Shown: positions 8,061 through 15,743, counted from the stretch's first letter. The stretch: DNA of 34,703 bases from Gemmatimonadota bacterium (GCA_022822445.1 JAJEBR010000026.1:1-34703); one strand, 5' to 3'. The notes: a model not told the origin generated them from the sequence alone. Numbers and translations: made by a program.

Positions 8061-9223
8061 CGCCGCACGCCCCCATGACGCTTCCCGCCCTCTTCCGCGA
8101 CGAATTCCCCATCACGAGCACGAACATCTTCCTCAACCACGCCGGCGTCGCCCCCACCTCGCTGCGCGCGGCCGCCGCGGTCCACCGCTTCATGGACTCC
8201 CTCGCCCGGCTCGGCCGTCCCGATTTCGACGACTGGGAATCGCTGGCCACCGGGTGCCGCGAACGCTTCGCGCGCCTGGTCGGCTGCGGCCCCGACGAGG
8301 TCGCGTTCGTGCGCAACACCTCACACGGCCTGTCCCTTCTCGCCTCCGGCCTCGACTGGCGGCCCGGCGACCGCGTCGCGGCGGCCACCTCCGTCGAGTA
8401 CCCCTCCAACGCCTACCCCTGGATGGACCTCGACCGGCGCGGGATCGCGGCGCTGGATGTGATCCCGGCCGGGGCCGACGGAACCGTCACCGTGGAGGCG
8501 GCGCGGCGCGCGGTCGGCCCGCGCACCCGCGTGCTGGCCGTCAGTTCCGCGCAGTACGCCTCGGGCGCGGTGACCGATCTGCCCGCCCTGGGTCGCCTCT
8601 GCCGGGACCGCGGCGTGCTCTTCTGCGTCGACGGGATCCAGACGGTGGGAGCTCTGCCGATCGATGTGAAGGAGGCCGGGATCCACTTCCTCTCGGCCGA
8701 CAGCCACAAGTGGATGCTCGGGATCATGGGGATCGGCGCCGTCTTCGTGGACCGGTCGGTGGTGGGCCGAATCCATCCCCCGCTGCTCGGCTGGCGGAGC
8801 ACGACCGACGCCTTCAACTTCGACCGCGTGCACTTCGAACTGCTGGACGACGCCGGCCGTTACGAAGAGGGCAGCCTCGCGTATCCGCTGATCGCGGGGT
8901 TCTCGGCGGCGCTGGAGCTCCTGGCGGAAGCGGGGATCCATCGAATCGAGGCGCATGTCTGCGCGCTGGTGGAGGACCTGGCCGCGCGGCTTGAGGCGCT
9001 GGGCTGCATGACGGCGCCCGATGCGGCATGCCGCAGGCACATCCTGACATTCCGCCATCCCGGCCTGGTTGATGAGGAACTTCTCGAGGGACTGGAGGCC
9101 GCGGGCGTGGTGGCGTCGCTGCGTCGCGGCAGCGTCAGGGTTTCGCCGCACCTCTACAACACGCACGATGAGATGGAGCAGGTGGCGGATGCGGTGCGCA
9201 CGCTGCTTGCAGGGGACGGCTGA
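8057..9223 (+). CDS. Class V aminotransferase-fold PLP enzyme
   Basis: The protein has 388 residues with the fold-type I signature of class V aminotransferases (cysteine desulfurase / isopenicillin-N epimerase group). It has LNHAGVAPT near the N-terminus, SSAQYASGAVTDL, the aspartate-containing VDGIQTVGALPID, and the PLP-binding lysine in SADSHKWM (residue 218). The C-terminus contains the usual small domain ending in VRVSPHLYNTHDEM. No loop cysteine typical of a dedicated cysteine desulfurase is evident, so the reaction is uncertain. ATG at 8057 overlaps the GT2 stop; ATG at 8075 is an alternative. The overlap places it in the LPS transcript, but no LPS function follows from its sequence. 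Confidence 0.88.
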   Translation: MTPHAPMTLPALFRDEFPITSTNIFLNHAGVAPTSLRAAAAVHRFMDSLARLGRPDFDDWESLATGCRERFARLVGCGPDEVAFVRNTSHGLSLLASGLDWRPGDRVAAATSVEYPSNAYPWMDLDRRGIAALDVIPAGADGTVTVEAARRAVGPRTRVLAVSSAQYASGAVTDLPALGRLCRDRGVLFCVDGIQTVGALPIDVKEAGIHFLSADSHKWMLGIMGIGAVFVDRSVVGRIHPPLLGWRSTTDAFNFDRVHFELLDDAGRYEEGSLAYPLIAGFSAALELLAEAGIHRIEAHVCALVEDLAARLEALGCMTAPDAACRRHILTFRHPGLVDEELLEGLEAAGVVASLRRGSVRVSPHLYNTHDEMEQVADAVRTLLAGDG

Positions 9224-9317
9224 CGTTCCCAGGACCACATGACGGCGCCCGGCCGAGCGTCGCCCCCCCGGCGATTCAGGGCCAGGGCCCCTCGACTCGA
9301 AAGAAAGGACCAGACAG

Positions 9318-12155
9318 ATGAAGAACGCCGATCTCGGACGCGCTGGCCGCAACCGGACCGGATCCCTCGTCGTGGCCGCCCTGGCGGAGGATGCGGCGCT
9401 GACACCGGGGCACCTTTCGCCAGGAGGGACCCGCACTCCGGGCACTCTCACGGCGATGGCCCTCACCCTGGCCACACTCGCACTCGTGCTTGCCGCCGGC
9501 CCCGCCGCCGCACAGGCCCGGCAGGGAGGCGCTGGCACCACGCCCGGCATCGAGGACCACACCGCCTCGATGGAGCGGATGGACGGATTCCTGCCCATCT
9601 ACTGGGACGAGGCGGAGGGCCGCATCTGGCTGGAGATCGGCATCTGGGACACCGACCTGCTCCACGCGGCGGGCGTCGGAGCCGGGCTGGGTTCGAACGA
9701 CATCGGGATCGACCGCGGACAGCAGTCGGGATCGCGGGTGGTGCGGTTCCACCGGGTGGGGCCGAAGGTGCTGATGATCCAGCCGAACTACCGCTTCCGT
9801 GCCAGCAGCGACAACCCGGCCGAGCGGAAGGCCGTGGAGGACGCGTTCGCCCCGTCGACGCTGTGGGGCTTCACGGTCGCGGCCGCGACGGATGACCGGG
9901 TGCTGGTCGACTTCACGCCCTTCCTGATGCAGGACATCGGCGGGTTCGCGGGGAGGATGCGGCCCGGCAGCTACCGGCTCGACCAGAGCCGAAGCTCGGT
10001 CTACATGCCGATGGTGATGAACTTCCCGGAGAACACGGAAATGGAGGCCGCGCTGACCTTCGTCAGCCAGCCCGGCGGAGGCGGGGGCGGTTTCGGCGGG
10101 GGCGCCTTCGAGGGCGTCGGCAGCGTCGCGGCCACGGGCAGCGCGGCCACGATCCGCGTCCACCACTCCTTCATCAAGCTGCCGGAGCTGGGCGAATACA
10201 CCCCGCGCGCCTACGATTCCCGCGCCGGATACGGCGGCATGACCTTCCAGGACTACTCGGTCCCCCTGGGCGAACCGATGACGCAGCGCTTCATCCGCCG
10301 CCACCGCCTGGAAAAGCGGGACCCGAACGCGGCGATGAGCGAGCCGGTCGAGCCGATCGTCTACTACCTCGATCCCGGCACCCCGGAACCGGTCCGCTCG
10401 GCGCTCCTCGACGGGGCCCGGTGGTGGAACCAGGCTTTCGAGGCGGCGGGGTTCATCGATGCCTTCCGCGTCGAGATCCGCCCCGACGACGTAAGCAGCC
10501 ACGACGTGCGCTACAACGTCATCAACTGGGTGCACCGCTCCACGCGGGGGTGGAGCACCGGCGGGTCGATCACCGATCCCCGCACCGGCGAGATCCTCAA
10601 GGGCACCGTCACGCTGGGGTCGCTGCGCGTCCGGCAGGACTACCTCATCGCCGAGGGGCTGCTGGCGCCCTACGAGAACGGCGACGAGGAGCCCGCCGGC
10701 CTTGCCGAGTGGGCGCTCGCGCGCATCCGCCAGCTTTCCGCGCACGAGGTCGGTCACACCATCGGGCTGGGCCACAACTACTACGACAGCGACCTGGGTC
10801 GGATTTCGGTGCTGGACTACCCGCACCCGCTCATCACCCACGACGGCCGCGACTTCGACTATTCCGAGGTTTACGACGAGGACATAGGCGAATGGGACAA
10901 GGTCGCGGTGCGCTACGGCTACACGCAGTTCCCGCCCGGAACCGACGAGGCCGCCGAGCTGGACCGCATTCTCGACGAAGCCTGGGATCAGGACATTCGC
11001 TTCTTCACCAACCAGGACGTCTCCACGCACGCCCGGACGGACCAATGGTCGAACGGGACGGACGCCGGCGCCGAGCTCGACCGCATGCTGGACGTGCGCC
11101 GCGCCGCCCTGGAACGCTTCGGCGAGCGCGCGATCCGCGCAGGACGCCCCATGGCGCAGATGGAGGAGGTGCTCGTGCCCCTCTACCTGCACCACCGCTA
11201 CCAGGTGACCGCCGCCGCTTCGGTTCTCGGCGGCCTGCACTACACCTACGCCATGCGCGGCGACGGACTCGACCCCGTCCGCCCGGCTTCGGCCGCCGAA
11301 CAGCAGCGCGCCCTCGACGCCCTGCTGCGCGCCATCCAGCCCGGCGAGCTGACCATCCCCCCCGCGGTGCTCGAAGACCTGCCCCCAAGGCCCGCCGGCT
11401 ACGGCCGCACGCGCGAACTCTTCCCCCGCTACACCGGCTCCGCCTTCGACGCCATCTCACCCGCGGTGGTCGCGGCCGCGCATGTGGTCGGCCAGGTCTT
11501 CAACGGAAGCCGCGCCGCTCGCCTCCTCGAGCAGAGCACCCTCGATTCCTCGCTCCCGGATCTGACGGCCGTGCTTGACGCCTTCGTCACGGTGGGCGAG
11601 CCGAACGCGGAGGACAGCCCCTACGAGGCGGAAGTGCGGCGCGCCGTCGGCAGGGTCGTCGCCGAAGGGCTGATGGGCCTCGCCGGTGGCGCCCAGATGC
11701 CGCAGGTGCGCGCCATCGCGTCGCAGCGCCTGGAGATGATGAAGCTCGGAGCGGCGGAGCGTGCCCAGCTGCACGACGCCGACGGGGCCCACTTCATGCT
11801 GCTCGCAAGCGACATCCAGCGGTTCCAGGACCGCCCCTACGGTGCGCTGACCGCCCCTGGTACGCCGTCAGCCCCACCTGGCGCCCCCATCGGTTCCCCC
11901 GCGCTCGACTGGATCGGCGGCAGCGCCGGCCCGGCTGGCACCCTGCTCGGCACCTCCGGCCTCGGTGGCCACGGCCCTGCTGCCTCAGGGCCCGGCGGCC
12001 ATGGTCTCGACGGTTCCGGCCCCGGCGCGTCCGGTCTCGGCGGCTACGGCCCTGCCGGTTACGGCACCAGCCACTTCGACCCCTTCACCTCCGGGTTCGG
12101 CGCCTTCGGGTGGCTGAACGAGCTCGCACCCTGGTGCAGCTTCGAATCGTGGTGA
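9318..12155 (+). CDS. Secreted zinc-dependent metalloprotease (DUF5117/DUF4953 type)
   Basis: This 945-residue protein has the metzincin-like zinc motif HEVGHTIGLGHN with ligands H476, H480 and H486 and catalytic E477. The preceding domain contains DGFLPIYWDEAEGRIWLEI and LTFVSQPGG, typical of the DUF5117-type N-terminal region of these periplasmic or secreted proteases. ATG at 9318 has a good Shine-Dalgarno (AGAAAGGA). The export signal is unusually long: its hydrophobic core MALTLATLALVLAAGPAAAQA begins only at residue 47. From about residue 850 to the end lies a Gly/Ser/Pro-rich low-complexity tail with repeated GHG, GYG and SGLGG patterns that family members usually lack, so far as I know. 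It stands alone, with the 37-bp element copy B two bases after its stop. Confidence 0.9.
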   Translation: MKNADLGRAGRNRTGSLVVAALAEDAALTPGHLSPGGTRTPGTLTAMALTLATLALVLAAGPAAAQARQGGAGTTPGIEDHTASMERMDGFLPIYWDEAEGRIWLEIGIWDTDLLHAAGVGAGLGSNDIGIDRGQQSGSRVVRFHRVGPKVLMIQPNYRFRASSDNPAERKAVEDAFAPSTLWGFTVAAATDDRVLVDFTPFLMQDIGGFAGRMRPGSYRLDQSRSSVYMPMVMNFPENTEMEAALTFVSQPGGGGGGFGGGAFEGVGSVAATGSAATIRVHHSFIKLPELGEYTPRAYDSRAGYGGMTFQDYSVPLGEPMTQRFIRRHRLEKRDPNAAMSEPVEPIVYYLDPGTPEPVRSALLDGARWWNQAFEAAGFIDAFRVEIRPDDVSSHDVRYNVINWVHRSTRGWSTGGSITDPRTGEILKGTVTLGSLRVRQDYLIAEGLLAPYENGDEEPAGLAEWALARIRQLSAHEVGHTIGLGHNYYDSDLGRISVLDYPHPLITHDGRDFDYSEVYDEDIGEWDKVAVRYGYTQFPPGTDEAAELDRILDEAWDQDIRFFTNQDVSTHARTDQWSNGTDAGAELDRMLDVRRAALERFGERAIRAGRPMAQMEEVLVPLYLHHRYQVTAAASVLGGLHYTYAMRGDGLDPVRPASAAEQQRALDALLRAIQPGELTIPPAVLEDLPPRPAGYGRTRELFPRYTGSAFDAISPAVVAAAHVVGQVFNGSRAARLLEQSTLDSSLPDLTAVLDAFVTVGEPNAEDSPYEAEVRRAVGRVVAEGLMGLAGGAQMPQVRAIASQRLEMMKLGAAERAQLHDADGAHFMLLASDIQRFQDRPYGALTAPGTPSAPPGAPIGSPALDWIGGSAGPAGTLLGTSGLGGHGPAASGPGGHGLDGSGPGASGLGGYGPAGYGTSHFDPFTSGFGAFGWLNELAPWCSFESW

Positions 12156-12157
12156 CT

Positions 12158-12194
12158 GTCATGTTTACCTGACAAAACGTAAAGCAAACACGAC
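12158..12194. promoter_or_regulatory. 37-bp bipartite dyad element, copy B
   Basis: The dyads GTCATGTTTACCTGAC (12158-12173) and GTAAAGCAAACACGAC (12179-12194) are separated by AAAAC. It begins two bases after the metalloprotease stop and lies in the gap between two convergent genes, so it cannot be an ordinary promoter operator for either neighbour. Confidence 0.75.
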
Positions 12195-12248
12195 AATCAA
12201 CCGGCTGCGGTGGCTCCGAATGGCGGACCCGGGGCCCCGCAGCCGGCA

Positions 12249-12341
12249 CCCGGGTCCCCGCGCCCGGGTTCCCGCGCCCCGGGTTCCCGCGCCCCGGGTT
12301 CCCGCACCCCGGGTTCCCGCACCCGGGTCCCCGCACCCCGG
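12249..12341. repeat. GC-rich 14-15-bp tandem repeat
   Basis: About six imperfect head-to-tail copies of the unit CCCGGGTTCCCGCGC fill the region just beyond the alcohol dehydrogenase stop. Copies differ by C/T and G/A changes and by one-base length changes. Each unit contains the self-complementary CCCGGG, so the array could form a row of hairpins at the 3' end of the dehydrogenase mRNA. No protein can be assigned here. Confidence 0.7.
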
Positions 12342-12345
12342 ACCC

Positions 12346-13386
12346 TCAGAACCGGTCGATCACCGCCACCCCGAGCACCGAGTAGTCGTCCATCCCCGTC
12401 AGGACCTCCACGCCCTCCTCCAGCGTCACCGTCTGCGTGACCAACCGTCCCGGATCCACGAAGCCGGCCTCCACCATGCGCAGCATCCGGTCGTACTCCC
12501 ACGCCTGCAGACCGTGGCTGCCCACCATCTCCAGCTCCCAGGCGATCACCCGGTCCATGGGGACCAGCGCGCTCCGGTGATCGCCCGTCATCAGGCCGAC
12601 CTGTACGTGACGTCCCCGCTTGCGCAGGCAGGCGACGGAGTTGAAACAGGTGTCAGGGTGGCCCAGGGCGTCCAGGGAGGCGTGTGCTCCGCCTCCGGTG
12701 ATTTCACGGACCTCCTCGGCCACGTCCGCGGACAGGGATGCGTCGACCGTCGCCACCGCGCCCAGATCCATCGCCATCGCCAGGGCCTCGGCGCGGATGT
12801 CGAGCGCGACCACGTTGGCGCCCAGCGCACGGGCGATCATCACGGCCGCGAGACCGACGCCGCCACACCCGTGAACCGCCACCCAGTCGCCCGCGGTGAC
12901 GCGCCCCTGAGCCTGCACGGCCCGAAACGAGGTCGCGAAGCGGCACCCGAGGCTCGCGGCGGTCACGAAGTCGACGTGGTCGGGGAGCGCGGCGAGGGTC
13001 AGGTCCGCCTGGCGCAGCCCTACCCGCTCCGCAAAGCCTCCCCAGCCGTGAAAACCCGGCTGGAACTGCCGGTCGCAGACCTGCTGGTCGCCAGCGCGGC
13101 AGGGCATGCAGCGCCCGCACCCCGCGATGAAGGGCACGGAGACCCGGTCGCCCGGGCGCCAGCGGGTCACATCGCGCCCCACCTCCTCGACCACACCTGC
13201 GATCTCGTGTCCGGGCACATGGGGGAGCACGATGTCGGGATCGTGTCCCACCCAGCCGTGCCAGTCGCTGCGACAGATCCCGTTGGCCTCGACCCGCAGC
13301 ACGACTCCATCGGGCGCGAGCTCGGGGTCGGGGAGCGATTCGATGGTGACGGGACCACGGTACCGGCGGTATATTGCAGCCTTCAT
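12346..13386 (-). CDS. Zinc-dependent medium-chain alcohol dehydrogenase
   Basis: This 346-residue medium-chain dehydrogenase/reductase begins MKAAIYRRY. It has the catalytic zinc ligands in GICRSDWHGW (Cys) and VPGHEIAGVV (His, Glu). It has all four structural-zinc cysteines in CGRCMPC and QQVC, and the Rossmann motif HGCGGVGLAAVMIARALGA for NAD(P). The family oxidises alcohols or reduces aldehydes; the substrate is not evident. ATG at 13386 was chosen because the conserved N-terminus begins there, although the frame is open upstream to 13590. There is no obvious Shine-Dalgarno. It is transcribed divergently from HU. Confidence 0.9.
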   Translation of the reverse strand: MKAAIYRRYRGPVTIESLPDPELAPDGVVLRVEANGICRSDWHGWVGHDPDIVLPHVPGHEIAGVVEEVGRDVTRWRPGDRVSVPFIAGCGRCMPCRAGDQQVCDRQFQPGFHGWGGFAERVGLRQADLTLAALPDHVDFVTAASLGCRFATSFRAVQAQGRVTAGDWVAVHGCGGVGLAAVMIARALGANVVALDIRAEALAMAMDLGAVATVDASLSADVAEEVREITGGGAHASLDALGHPDTCFNSVACLRKRGRHVQVGLMTGDHRSALVPMDRVIAWELEMVGSHGLQAWEYDRMLRMVEAGFVDPGRLVTQTVTLEEGVEVLTGMDDYSVLGVAVIDRF

Positions 13387-13455
13387 GGGGAGATCGCAGT
13401 TGTATGCCGCCCCGCGGAGGGGCCGGGACGGAGAGGGGTTCCATTTCGGGGCATT

Positions 13456-13485
13456 TTGTTTGAGACTTCCAAGTTGCCTTAGAGT
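13456..13485 (+). promoter_or_regulatory. Possible promoter of the HU gene
   Basis: TTGTTT (13456-13461) and TAGAGT (13480-13485) are separated by 18 bp in an AT-rich patch of a GC-rich intergenic region. The -10 hexamer resembles those proposed at 14008, 15868 and 23910. Transcription would start near 13492 and give a leader of about 110 nt. Confidence 0.35.
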
Positions 13486-13555
13486 ATCGGGTAACCGGCA
13501 CAGCCAACATAACACCAGCCTTCGACCACGCGCCCCGGGAGGGCGCCAAACCCCA

Positions 13556-13595
13556 CCACCGGCTCGTTCGGAGCGGGTGGACGACTCCAAAGGAG
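13556..13595 (+). promoter_or_regulatory. Leader hairpins in front of HU
   Basis: In the leader, CCACCGGCTC (13556-13565) and GAGCGGGTGG (13571-13580) can pair over a five-base loop with one mismatch. Just after it, CTCC (13585-13588) can pair with the Shine-Dalgarno GGAG (13592-13595) across AAA. The second hairpin is weak, but together they could limit HU translation. Confidence 0.35.
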
Positions 13596-13601
13596 CCCTG
13601 C

Positions 13602-13886
13602 ATGAACAAGTCCGAGATGGCCAAGAAGCTCGCCCAGCGGTCCGATCTCACCCAGGCCCAGTCAGCCGAGGTATTGGAGAACATCTTCAATCCCGTTACG
13701 GGCATCATCGCCGACGAGCTGGATGGCGGCGGACGGGTTGCGATCGGCGGATTCGGATCCTTCGAGGTCCGGCACCGCGGGGCCCGGACCGGCCGCAATC
13801 CTCGCACCGGCGAGACGATCTCGGTACCTGCCCGGAACTACCCCGCCTTCAAGCCGGCCAGCGGCCTCAAAGACAGGGTGGGCTAG
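13602..13886 (+). CDS. hup: HU/IHF-family histone-like DNA-binding protein
   Basis: This 94-residue protein has normal HU length. It starts MNKSEMAKKLAQRSDLTQAQ (helical dimerisation part) and carries the HU signature GFGSFEVRHRGARTGRNPRT, including the DNA-bending arm with the RNP tip (R-N-P), then FKPASGLKD at the C-terminus. It binds and bends DNA as a dimer and helps organise the nucleoid. ATG at 13602 follows AAAGGAG at a good distance. It appears to be a single-gene unit, with a long hairpin after the stop. A conserved HU next to dispersed dyad elements is suggestive only, since HU binds with little sequence specificity. Confidence 0.95.
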   Translation: MNKSEMAKKLAQRSDLTQAQSAEVLENIFNPVTGIIADELDGGGRVAIGGFGSFEVRHRGARTGRNPRTGETISVPARNYPAFKPASGLKDRVG

Positions 13887-13906
13887 CACCGCCAGCGATA
13901 GCAGTG

Positions 13907-13953
13907 CCCGCCGCTCCCGGGCCATCGCCGACAAGCGCCCCGGGGGCGGCGGG
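13907..13953 (+). terminator. Long GC hairpin downstream of HU
   Basis: A 15-bp stem (13907-13921 with 13939-13953, one G-U pair) closes a 17-base loop 20 bp after the HU stop. There is no proper T-tract after it, so it may act as a terminator with partial efficiency or as a 3'-end stabiliser. Confidence 0.55.
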
Positions 13954-14007
13954 GAAGCCGTTTCTCACCAGCGGCTGCAACTTCGGACGACCGGCCCGCG
14001 TTACTGT

Positions 14008-14013
14008 TATAGT
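14008..14013 (+). promoter_or_regulatory. Possible -10 hexamer TATAGT
   Basis: TATAGT, followed by GCGGA, lies 35 bp before the start of the small membrane protein. The same hexamer followed by GACGGA occurs at 23910. No convincing -35 box is visible. Confidence 0.3.
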
Positions 14014-14048
14014 GCGGATTGGCGTTCTCTCTCCAGCGGAGGTCTGCG

Positions 14049-14312
14049 ATGAGCGGTCTGGATCCGGCGCTTGTCGGCGAACTCGTGGTGCTCCTTCTGT
14101 TGCTCGGCATCGTGTGGATGGTGTTCCGGGAGTTCCTGCGGGTCGTGCTGAAGGTGATCGTGCCGGTGGCGATCCTGACGGGGCTCGCGGTCTGGCTCGG
14201 ATACCTCGATGAAACGCTGGTCGGTGACGCTCTCACCGCGGTGGGCGAGGGACTGCTGACCGCGATCCGCCATGTCGCCGAGTGGATTGCCTCGGTGGCC
14301 CTGTCGGGATGA
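14049..14312 (+). CDS. Small membrane protein of unknown function
   Basis: This 87-residue protein was not recognised. It has two hydrophobic segments, ELVVLLLLLGIVWMVF (about residues 11-27) and VVLKVIVPVAILTGLAVWLG (about 31-50), and then an amphipathic C-terminal helix (VGEGLLTAIRHVAEWIASVAL). There are no cysteines or catalytic motifs. ATG at 14049 has a perfect GGAGG at 14038-14042, which fixes the start. It has no close operon partners; HU ends 162 bp upstream and the next gene begins beyond a 37-bp element. Confidence 0.7.
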   Translation: MSGLDPALVGELVVLLLLLGIVWMVFREFLRVVLKVIVPVAILTGLAVWLGYLDETLVGDALTAVGEGLLTAIRHVAEWIASVALSG

Positions 14313-14435
14313 ACCAGAGGCCGAGGGCGCCTCGGTGGGTCCGGACGACCGCCGCCCTGGCCCGTGGGCAAAGCCCCCTTTGCATTCGAGCGGCGGTGCA
14401 TCTGCGTCGCGCCACGTCGCCGAACCGGCCAAACC

Positions 14436-14472
14436 GTAATGTTTACCTTACTAATTGTCGCGTGTTCTTTAC
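14436..14472. promoter_or_regulatory. 37-bp bipartite dyad element, copy C
   Basis: GTAATGTTTACCTTAC (14436-14451, symmetric at 14 of 16 positions) and GTCGCGTGTTCTTTAC (14457-14472) are separated by TAATT. It lies in a same-strand gap, 124 bp after the small membrane protein and next to the start of the small secreted protein. Confidence 0.75.
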
Positions 14473-14866
14473 ACTTGCGACGCTCCACGCGCTCGGGTGC
14501 GCCGCGCCCCGCATCGCCGCGATGCCCGAGCCCGTGCCTGTGGAGGCGGAGAGGTCGGGGGCGGCGATCGATCCGATCGGGATGTACGACCTGACCATGT
14601 CGTCGGAGACGATGGTCTCCGAGGGCACGATGGAGATCTACGGCGAGCCCGGCGGGTATCTGGGCAGGGTTTCGGTCGGAAGCGTGAACGGGCGCATCCT
14701 CCTCGTGGAGCCGGGGGAGGGCGGCCTGACCGTTCAGGTGGACGTCGAAGGCGGCCGGCTGGTCTTCCGCCTCGCGGGCGACGCGTTCTACCTCTCGGGG
14801 AACTGGATCATGGGCGGGCGCCGGGGGACGGTGGTGGCGGAGCGGCGCGCTCCGGCGGCCCGGTAG
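14462..14866 (+). CDS. Small secreted or lipid-anchored beta-rich protein, start uncertain
   Basis: The mature part (DPIGMYDLTMSSETMVSEGTM onward) resembles small exported beta-barrel-like proteins common in Gemmatimonadota, with alternating GYLGRVSVGSVNG and LTVQVDVEGGRLVFRL strands. No function is known to me. From GTG at 14462 the product is 134 residues with a short hydrophobic stretch ending in HALGC, a plausible lipobox. That start lies inside element copy C and has no positive n-region, so part of the apparent signal may be an accident of the element. ATG at 14522 gives a signal-less 114-residue protein; the frame is also open upstream to ATG 14282. Its 3' end overlaps the convergent sulfurtransferase gene by 59 bp. 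Confidence 0.55.
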   Translation: MFFTLATLHALGCAAPRIAAMPEPVPVEAERSGAAIDPIGMYDLTMSSETMVSEGTMEIYGEPGGYLGRVSVGSVNGRILLVEPGEGGLTVQVDVEGGRLVFRLAGDAFYLSGNWIMGGRRGTVVAERRAPAAR

Positions 14867-15743
14867 CGACCGGAAGGTCACCTCGTCCGCCCCACTCCGA
14901 CCAGGATCCGTCGTAGATCGCGACATCGGAGTATCCCATGCACGCCATCCGCCAGGCGAAGGCGCAGGCGCTGGTTCCGGATCCGCAGGTGCCGACGAGT
15001 TCCTTCGCGGGGTCCACGCCGGCCTCTGCGAGGAGCGCTTCAAGCGCTTCCCGGCCGACTGAAAGGCCGGTCGCGGGGTCGACGAGCCCCGTATAGGGGA
15101 TGTTCCTGCTCCCGGGAACGTGTCCGCCTCGGAGTCCCGCCCGGGGTTCGGGTTCGGTCCCCGCGAAGCGCCCGGGCGGCCGCATGTCGACGATCTGCGT
15201 GTCGGCCGCCCCGATCGCCCGCAACACGTCTTCGGCGTCGCGAATCAGGTGCGGGCGCGGCGCCGGCGTGAAGGGCGCGGGCGCCTCCAGGGTCCGCACC
15301 GGCGTTCCGGAGTCGGTGGGATGCCCGTCTGCGACCCAGCGTCCAAGGCCGCCGTCCAGCACCGCCACGCTGTCCAGCCCGAAGTAGCGGAAGGTCCACC
15401 ACACCCGCGCGGCGCTCAGGTTCACCCCCGATCCGTCGTAGACGACCACGGCCGACCCGTCCGATACGCCTGCCTCCTCCGCGCAGGCCCGGAAGTGCTC
15501 CGGTGTCGGGATGGTGTGCGGCAGCGGCGCGTCGGGGTCGCTGCAGCGGTCGATGTCGAAGAAGCGGGCGCCGGGGATGCGCCGCTGCACGAACTCGCGC
15601 GCGGGGTCGCGGCCCGATCCGGGGAGGTACCAGGAGCCGTCGAGGATGACGAGCCCGGGCGCTCCAGGGCGGGAAGCGAGCCAGGCCGTGGTGACGGCGG
15701 GTCCGGGGAGGGAAGTGCGGCCCTGCGGCGGGGTGCTGTCCAT
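14808..15743 (-). CDS. sseA: Thiosulfate/3-mercaptopyruvate sulfurtransferase (tandem rhodanese)
   Basis: This 311-residue protein has two rhodanese domains. The first (VILDGSWYLPGSGRDPAREF, then GARFFDID) lacks a catalytic cysteine, as usual. The second carries the active loop CGSGTSA with the catalytic cysteine at residue 253. CGSG-(T/V)-(S/T)-A loops are typical of SseA-like mercaptopyruvate sulfurtransferases, so sulfur transfer from 3-mercaptopyruvate is favoured over thiosulfate. ATG at 15743 begins at the conserved N-terminus; the frame is open upstream. The Pro-rich C-terminal tail is encoded opposite the end of the small secreted protein gene. Confidence 0.9.
   Translation of the reverse strand: MDSTPPQGRTSLPGPAVTTAWLASRPGAPGLVILDGSWYLPGSGRDPAREFVQRRIPGARFFDIDRCSDPDAPLPHTIPTPEHFRACAEEAGVSDGSAVVVYDGSGVNLSAARVWWTFRYFGLDSVAVLDGGLGRWVADGHPTDSGTPVRTLEAPAPFTPAPRPHLIRDAEDVLRAIGAADTQIVDMRPPGRFAGTEPEPRAGLRGGHVPGSRNIPYTGLVDPATGLSVGREALEALLAEAGVDPAKELVGTCGSGTSACAFAWRMACMGYSDVAIYDGSWSEWGGRGDLPVATGPPERAAPPPPSPGARP

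Noticed and set aside
9276-11240. A 654-codon minus-strand frame opposite the metalloprotease
   Set aside because: It is the high-GC antisense frame of a gene with a perfect zinc motif, and its product is rich in Arg, His and Val without any recognisable domain.
12249-12341. Tandem repeats considered as a CRISPR array
   Set aside because: The units are directly adjacent, GC-rich and only 14-15 bp, with no unique spacers and no cas genes nearby.
12220-13482. A 420-codon plus-strand frame opposite the alcohol dehydrogenase
   Set aside because: It starts in the GC-rich tandem repeat and runs antisense to a dehydrogenase with intact zinc and Rossmann motifs.
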